Below, in pieces: positions 60,235 through 64,000 of a stretch of 64,000 bases of DNA. The position numbers and the translations under genes are program-made. A model generated the notes under the pieces. That model did no database searches. It was not told where the DNA came from and worked only from the letters and a program-made list of their open reading frames with translations. Each line of letters begins with the position of its first letter. The stretch's first letter is position 1. Source of the stretch: an uncultured Dermabacteraceae bacterium (GTDB lineage Bacteria > Actinomycetota > Actinomycetes > Actinomycetales > Dermabacteraceae); contig CAMILZ010000008.1 in assembly GCA_946223075.1 (NCBI GenBank), positions 10,441 to 74,440 on the forward strand, written 5' to 3'.

Positions 60235-61170
60235 ATGGCCGTTGGATTCGCCGCGCTTCTTGACGACATCGCCGCACTCGCGCGCCTCGCCGCAGCTAAC
60301 GCCGACGACGTCGCCGCCGCGTCCATGAAGGTCAGTGCCAAAGCCGCGGGAGTCGTGGTCGATGATGCCGCCGTGGCTCCGCAGTACGTGCGCGGCGTGA
60401 GCCCCAAGAGGGAACTTCCGATCATTTGGAAGATCACGAAGGGATCGCTGCTCAACAAGGCGATCATCCTCGTGTTCGCGCTTTTGCTCTCACAGTTCGC
60501 GCCGTGGATCCTCACGCCTTTGCTCATGCTTGGCGGCACCTACCTGTGCTTCGAGGGCGCCCACAAGATCTGGGAGCTCGTCACGGGCGATAAGGCCGCA
60601 AAGGAAGCGGAGCCCGCCGTCGTGAAGGGCGAGGAGGCCGAGAAGAAGGTCGTTTCGGGGGCCGTGCGCACCGACTTCATTCTTTCCTCGGAAATCATGG
60701 TGATCTCGCTCAACGAGGTTGCGCATGAACCGCTTGCCTACCGCGCGATCATCCTCGTGGTCGTCGCTATCCTCATCACGATTGCGGTCTATGGCGTCGT
60801 CGGGCTCCTCGTCAAGATGGACGACGTCGGCCTCGCCCTCACGAAACGCGACTCGCAAGGCGTGAAGGCTTTCGGTGCGTGGCTCGTGAAGGCCATGCCC
60901 GTTGTCATGACCATCATCAGCTATGTGGGCATGTTCGCCATGCTGTGGGTCGGCGGGCACATCATGCTCACGGGTCTCGATGAGCTCGGACTCCACGCCC
61001 CCTACGGCTTCGTCCACCACCTTGCCGAAGGCGTGCAAGGCGTCGCCGGCGTGGGTGGAGTGCTCGCCTGGCTCGTGGATACGGCGTGCGCGCTCGTGTT
61101 CGGTCTCGCGTGGGGTGCGATTATCGCCGGGCTGTGGGCGCTCACGCCCTGGGGGAAGAAGGCACACTGA
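60235..61170 (+). CDS. DUF808 (YedI) family membrane protein
   Basis: 311 residues. The family pattern is plain: FAALLDDIAALARLAAANAD, KAAGVVVDDAAVAPQYVRG, LLMLGGTYLCFEGAHKIWE, TDFILSSEIMVISLNEV and GFVHHLAEGVQGV, with about six membrane segments. Function is unknown. ATG 60235 has GAGAGGA at a suitable distance and matches family starts. It is divergent from the MFS gene over 184 bp. Confidence 0.88.
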   Translation: MAVGFAALLDDIAALARLAAANADDVAAASMKVSAKAAGVVVDDAAVAPQYVRGVSPKRELPIIWKITKGSLLNKAIILVFALLLSQFAPWILTPLLMLGGTYLCFEGAHKIWELVTGDKAAKEAEPAVVKGEEAEKKVVSGAVRTDFILSSEIMVISLNEVAHEPLAYRAIILVVVAILITIAVYGVVGLLVKMDDVGLALTKRDSQGVKAFGAWLVKAMPVVMTIISYVGMFAMLWVGGHIMLTGLDELGLHAPYGFVHHLAEGVQGVAGVGGVLAWLVDTACALVFGLAWGAIIAGLWALTPWGKKAH

Positions 61171-61213
61171 GGGCCCGGCAACCGTCGGAACTCCCCTTGA
61201 GAAAACCCCGGTT

Positions 61214-61252
61214 AGGCCCGGCGAACCGCCTCCAGAGGCAGCCGTCGGGCCT
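61214..61252. terminator. Nested hairpin downstream of the DUF808 gene
   Basis: AGGCCCG (61214-61220) pairs with CGGGCCT (61246-61252), and inside it GCCTC (61228-61232) pairs with GAGGC (61235-61239). It lies 45 bases after the stop and may terminate transcription, though only CTTC follows. The surrounding gap (61171-61303) has no gene. Confidence 0.4.
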
Positions 61253-61303
61253 CTTCACTGATGACGATTGCCGCTCCCCTTTTTTGACGGTGTGGCCGCT
61301 CCC

Positions 61304-61816
61304 CTATTTTTCTCCGGCCGTCACGGGAGGCTCGGCCGACCATGGGAACACGATCCAATCGGAAGTGCGTTTCCACACGAAGTGAGGGTCGACGACGGAG
61401 GTCGGCTTGGCGTAGAGCACGGCCGAGCGGGCCTCGGCGCCCTGCGCCTCAAGAAGCTCGAGAACGAGAGCCAAGGTGCGACCCGAGTCGGCGACGTCGT
61501 CGACAACGAGCAGGCGCTTTCCTTTGATCGCCTCCGTGTCGAGGAGCGGGGCGAGAAGAATGGGATCGGGAAGCGTCTCGTGCACATCGGTGTAAAACTC
61601 GACGTTGATGGCGTCGGCAAGTTTGAGGCCGAGAGCATAGGCGAGAGAGCCCGCCGGGAGAAGGCCACCGCGCGCGACGGCGATGATGATTTCGGGCTCG
61701 AAATCCGAATCGGCGATGGCTTGGGCGAGCTCGCGGCTCGCAGTGCCGAAGGTGTCCCACGTGAGGACTTCCTTGACTTTAAGGTCGCTCGAATCGGCGT
61801 GGTAGGCCCCAGTCAC
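61304..61816 (-). CDS. Purine-type phosphoribosyltransferase
   Basis: 170 residues of the type I PRTase fold. The PRPP-binding loop LLVVDDVADSGRTLALVLEL is intact, with the upstream IIIAVARGGLLPAGSLAYAL and the hood KPTSVVDPHFVWKRTSDWIVFPW resembling xanthine/hypoxanthine PRTases (Xpt/Gpt-like). It probably salvages a purine base to its nucleotide. GTG is preceded by AAGAGGAC. The gene stands alone before a 0.9-kb gene-free stretch. Confidence 0.85.
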   Translation of the reverse strand: MTGAYHADSSDLKVKEVLTWDTFGTASRELAQAIADSDFEPEIIIAVARGGLLPAGSLAYALGLKLADAINVEFYTDVHETLPDPILLAPLLDTEAIKGKRLLVVDDVADSGRTLALVLELLEAQGAEARSAVLYAKPTSVVDPHFVWKRTSDWIVFPWSAEPPVTAGEK

Positions 61817-62172
61817 GGTGTCCTCTTTTCCCCGGCATTCCCGGATCGCACCGGTGCTGGTCCGGTGGTGTGTTCGCTATCGTCTCGCCGTCGGACCCGC
61901 GGGGCCAACAGGTCGTGGATCCATCCTAAGGGCGAAGCGAGGGGCCGGGCACGGTCAGGAAGGAGCGTGCGCTCGCTGTCGTCTAGACGCCGCACGACTG
62001 CCATGCCCCTCCCCTCATTTCTCTTCCTTCCCCATTCAGGGTGTAGAAAAATGACGTGAGGCGCCCGATTGGAGGGGTCTCGTTGCGGTTTTCTCCACCT
62101 TCGGTTGCGTACACGCGTGCACGTGCACGGTCCGACGGTTGCCTGGGTAGCGTCGGAGCCGGATGCGCTCAC
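61817..62172. other. Gene-free region upstream of the phosphoribosyltransferase
   Basis: I see no supportable gene here; an open frame on the minus strand lacks a ribosome site and resembles nothing. The stretch contains GCCGTCGG (61887-61894) and CCGACGGTTGCC (62132-62143), the latter the exact complement of GGCAACCGTCGG at 61177-61188. Two partly similar segments near 61875-61895 and 61970-62000 share CGCTxTCGTCT. Confidence 0.4.
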
Positions 62173-62405
62173 TACGCGCCCCCTCTTTTACCCACACAGA
62201 CCACCCCACTCTCGTGCAGCCCTTTCTTGCCGCCTTCCGACACTCCCCCTCGCCTTGCCGCTTCCCTCGCCCTGCTCTTTTCTCCTCGGTCTCCCCCCCT
62301 CCTGCACCCCAGCTCTTCTCCTCGCCTCGACCTTCAGTGCACTTCCCCCGCCATTCCCCTTGGCTTCCCTCTCTCCCGCCCTTTCACCGCAGCTCTTTAC
62401 CTATG
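62173..62405. other. Long pyrimidine-rich tract, gene-free
   Basis: Roughly 230 bases in which, by eye, about four of five bases on the plus strand are C or T (for example TCTCCTCGGTCTCCCCCC). The surrounding DNA shows no such skew. No credible gene or ribosome site is present. Open frames crossing it are compositional. Confidence 0.6.
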
Positions 62406-62438
62406 TGTCGCACCTCATGTTCAGGTTTTTGGGGTGGG

Positions 62439-62555
62439 TTTTCCACACTCACAAACTGGTTCATTGGTTGCGGGGTTTTAGTGTCGCGGGGATTTTATGC
62501 GGTGGCTCGTGCTCGACAATCTGCTTTTATCCACAAGAATCTCGGATTATCCACA
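62439..62555 (+). other. DnaA-box pair with a third near-match, upstream of the DUF222 gene
   Basis: Two perfect TTATCCACA boxes in the same orientation at 62527-62535 and 62547-62555 are exactly 20 bases apart, two helical turns. A TTTTCCACA variant lies at 62439-62447. The area is AT-richer than its surroundings. The DUF222-type gene starts 170 bases downstream, with CTTTATAGGCT near 62650 as a possible -10 area. Confidence 0.55.
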
Positions 62556-62722
62556 CGTAGGAGTTCTGTGGTTGCTCAGTTTCCCACATTCACTGCGAGG
62601 TGTGGGGGTTCTTTTTACTGGGGTCGAGTTTAAATGTCTCACCCCCTTTATAGGCTCGAGCCATCAATAACGAACACGAACCTCTCAACACTGAGGGCCA
62701 TCTTTAGGGAAGGGGGAAAGCG

Positions 62723-64000
62723 ATGAGTGCACCAATGCTCGACCACACTGCGGCTACAACCGGCGCAGCCAACGTGCCTGGCGCGACTCGCGGTGACGCT
62801 GCTGCTGATTTCGCGTCCCCCACACCAGGTTCACCCGATGCTTTGCTCGCCTCTCGCGAACTCGCCGATCCCGGTGCTCCCACCCGCACGGATGTACTCA
62901 ACCTTCTCCTCGCCCGTTCTGAAGGCTGGCAGGCGTCGCTGACGGGCATGCTTGAAGCTTTTCCCACCGCGTCCGGGGTGTCTCACGATGTTGACTCGGC
63001 GCACCCGGCGACGACGCCCGCGCGTGTTCTTGATGGGCAGGATCTGTTGACGCGCCTGGACGTGCTGGAGTCTTTGACTCGGATCGGGGAACTGACCGAA
63101 GCGGTCAAAGCACACATTCTTAGCGAGCTCGACGAAACCGACGGCATCGGCCACCTCAACAGCAAAGAGATCGCTGCAAGCAACGCAGTGAAGTCTGAGA
63201 GCACCGAGACGAGCGAACACCCATCCACGGACCCGGAGGATACTGCCAACCTCGATCCGTGTGCTGGCTTGGATTCGCTCAGCGACAAAGACCGTGCCAG
63301 GGTGTTCGCGACCCGGCGCGCCCTCGCGCACGAGGTGTCACTGATCCTCAAACAATCCCCTCACGCGACCAGTGTCGAGATTGCCCGCGCACGAATGCTC
63401 ACGAAGAACCTGCCGATGCTCCTCGCAAACCTTCAGGCAGGCCGCATCTCCATCAACGAAACCCACGCGATCACAAACAGTCTGCGCGATGCCACAAGCA
63501 CCCACACCCAACAACTAGACCACCCAATCGCGCGAGAATTGGAACGCTCCCCACACGCCGGGAAAACACACTGGCGCACCTTCACCAGTAACGCCTTACT
63601 CTCACTCGACCCGGCGACTGCTCTGGAGCGGGAAAAGAAAGCGTTCACCAAACGCCGCCTCACCCTAAAAACCCTGCGCAACGGGATGAGCAGCCTCACC
63701 CTCACCCTGCGCACCCTCGACGCCAAAAGAATCCACGACCTGCTCAATACCCACGCTGCCCGCGCCCACAACGCTCTCCACCAGCACGAGATCACCACCG
63801 CCAAACAAGAAGCCGACAACCACGCCCAACACACCACCACCAAGCTCCGCGCCCTCCTCGCAAACGGCGACATCACCCTCCACCACCTCACCAAACCCCA
63901 CGGCCCTGAAACCTCCACCACGCTCAGCCACACACCAGGCGCTACCCCGCAACCAGACACCCTCACCCAGCACGCGAAACTCACCAAGATCAAAGAACTC
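62723..64000 (+). CDS. DUF222 domain protein (HNH endonuclease family), 3' end beyond the window
   Basis: The first 426 codons of an open frame running out of the window. After a low-complexity Ala/Thr-rich start comes the DUF222 region: QDLLTRLDVLESLTRIGELT, then ARVFATRRALAHEVSLILKQ, ATSVEIARARMLTKNLPMLL and ANLQAGRISINETHAITNSL, the pattern of the 13E12/HNH families that are repeated in actinobacterial genomes. The HNH motif itself would lie later and is not visible. ATG has AAGGGGGAAA upstream. The second half is rich in His, Thr and Leu with ACC/CAC codons, unlike its neighbours. Confidence 0.8.
   Translation, partial: MSAPMLDHTAATTGAANVPGATRGDAAADFASPTPGSPDALLASRELADPGAPTRTDVLNLLLARSEGWQASLTGMLEAFPTASGVSHDVDSAHPATTPARVLDGQDLLTRLDVLESLTRIGELTEAVKAHILSELDETDGIGHLNSKEIAASNAVKSESTETSEHPSTDPEDTANLDPCAGLDSLSDKDRARVFATRRALAHEVSLILKQSPHATSVEIARARMLTKNLPMLLANLQAGRISINETHAITNSLRDATSTHTQQLDHPIARELERSPHAGKTHWRTFTSNALLSLDPATALEREKKAFTKRRLTLKTLRNGMSSLTLTLRTLDAKRIHDLLNTHAARAHNALHQHEITTAKQEADNHAQHTTTKLRALLANGDITLHHLTKPHGPETSTTLSHTPGATPQPDTLTQHAKLTKIKEL

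Noticed and set aside
61813..62172. A 119-codon minus-strand frame upstream of the phosphoribosyltransferase
   Set aside because: No ribosome site, no recognisable fold, and it reaches into the neighbouring promoter region.
62056..62633. Three overlapping plus-strand frames of 141-163 codons in the pyrimidine-rich region
   Set aside because: All three arise from the C/T bias, which removes stop codons in several frames at once.

Overview
The window is about 64 kb of high-G+C chromosomal DNA from an actinobacterium. Several features point to this: frequent GTG starts, ATGA/GTGA gene overlaps, the AdnAB helicase-nuclease pair, UvrD2 with a C-terminal HRDC domain, DUF3107, DUF3117 and DUF5679 small proteins, a DapC/DapD/DapE succinylase lysine branch, monomeric isocitrate dehydrogenase and a DUF222/HNH-type gene. 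A member of Micrococcales (perhaps Dermabacteraceae) fits, but that is an inference from gene content. No rRNA, tRNA, CRISPR array, insertion sequence, phage gene or integrase was seen. Nearly all of the window is conserved core genome, densely packed.

Layout. 1-3.9 kb: ABM monooxygenase, gluconokinase, a D-2-hydroxyacid dehydrogenase, a TesB thioesterase and an SMP-30/gluconolactonase. 4.0-9.7 kb (minus): a sugar ABC importer (Tat-type lipoprotein binding protein and two permeases) downstream of alpha-glucan phosphorylase. 9.8-13.5 kb (minus): a YlbL-type Lon-like protease, a YihX-like HAD phosphatase and EttA. 13.6-16.3 kb: TIGR03624-type hydrolase, NUDIX, and an M48/YgjP-like metallopeptidase. 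16.3-16.8 kb: a 580-bp gene-free region with a cluster of DnaA boxes and a strong candidate for an unrecognised small RNA. 16.8-27.6 kb: zinc-ribbon DUF5679, UvrD2, NudC, an APH-fold protein lacking its catalytic Asp, AdnB and AdnA. This block and the YlbL/hydrolase pair match the order known around Rv3194c-Rv3202c of Mycobacterium tuberculosis.

27.7-41.7 kb: TetR, DUF3107, a DEAD-box helicase, an unrecognised membrane protein with a PHP phosphoesterase, a coupled pepP / MgtE_N-CBS / DUF1003 / mrp cluster, TatB, an O-methyltransferase, DUF3117, a LOG-family protein, and divergent dapE and dapD. It resembles Rv1201c-Rv1232c of M. tuberculosis but has no sigE-rseA-htrA between the methyltransferase and tatB. 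41.7-48 kb: a lysozyme-like membrane protein, then a minus-strand run typA-DUF6113-fdxA-dapC-gltA. 48-55 kb: pgi, acetoin reductase, pfkA, a ZIP metal transporter with a Fur/Zur-like operator on its promoter, and icd. 55-61.8 kb: kup, tpx, ppk2, an MFS exporter, DUF808 and a phosphoribosyltransferase. 61.8-64 kb: a 0.9-kb gene-free region with a long pyrimidine tract and two DnaA boxes 20 bp apart, then a DUF222-type gene cut by the window end.

Together the genes cover central carbon metabolism (glycogen phosphorolysis, glycolysis, TCA entry), diaminopimelate synthesis, DNA break repair and housekeeping. I did not find a new multi-gene defence or biosynthetic system. The best leads for something undescribed are the small RNA with the adjacent DnaA-box cluster near 16.5 kb, and the second DnaA-box site near 62.5 kb.
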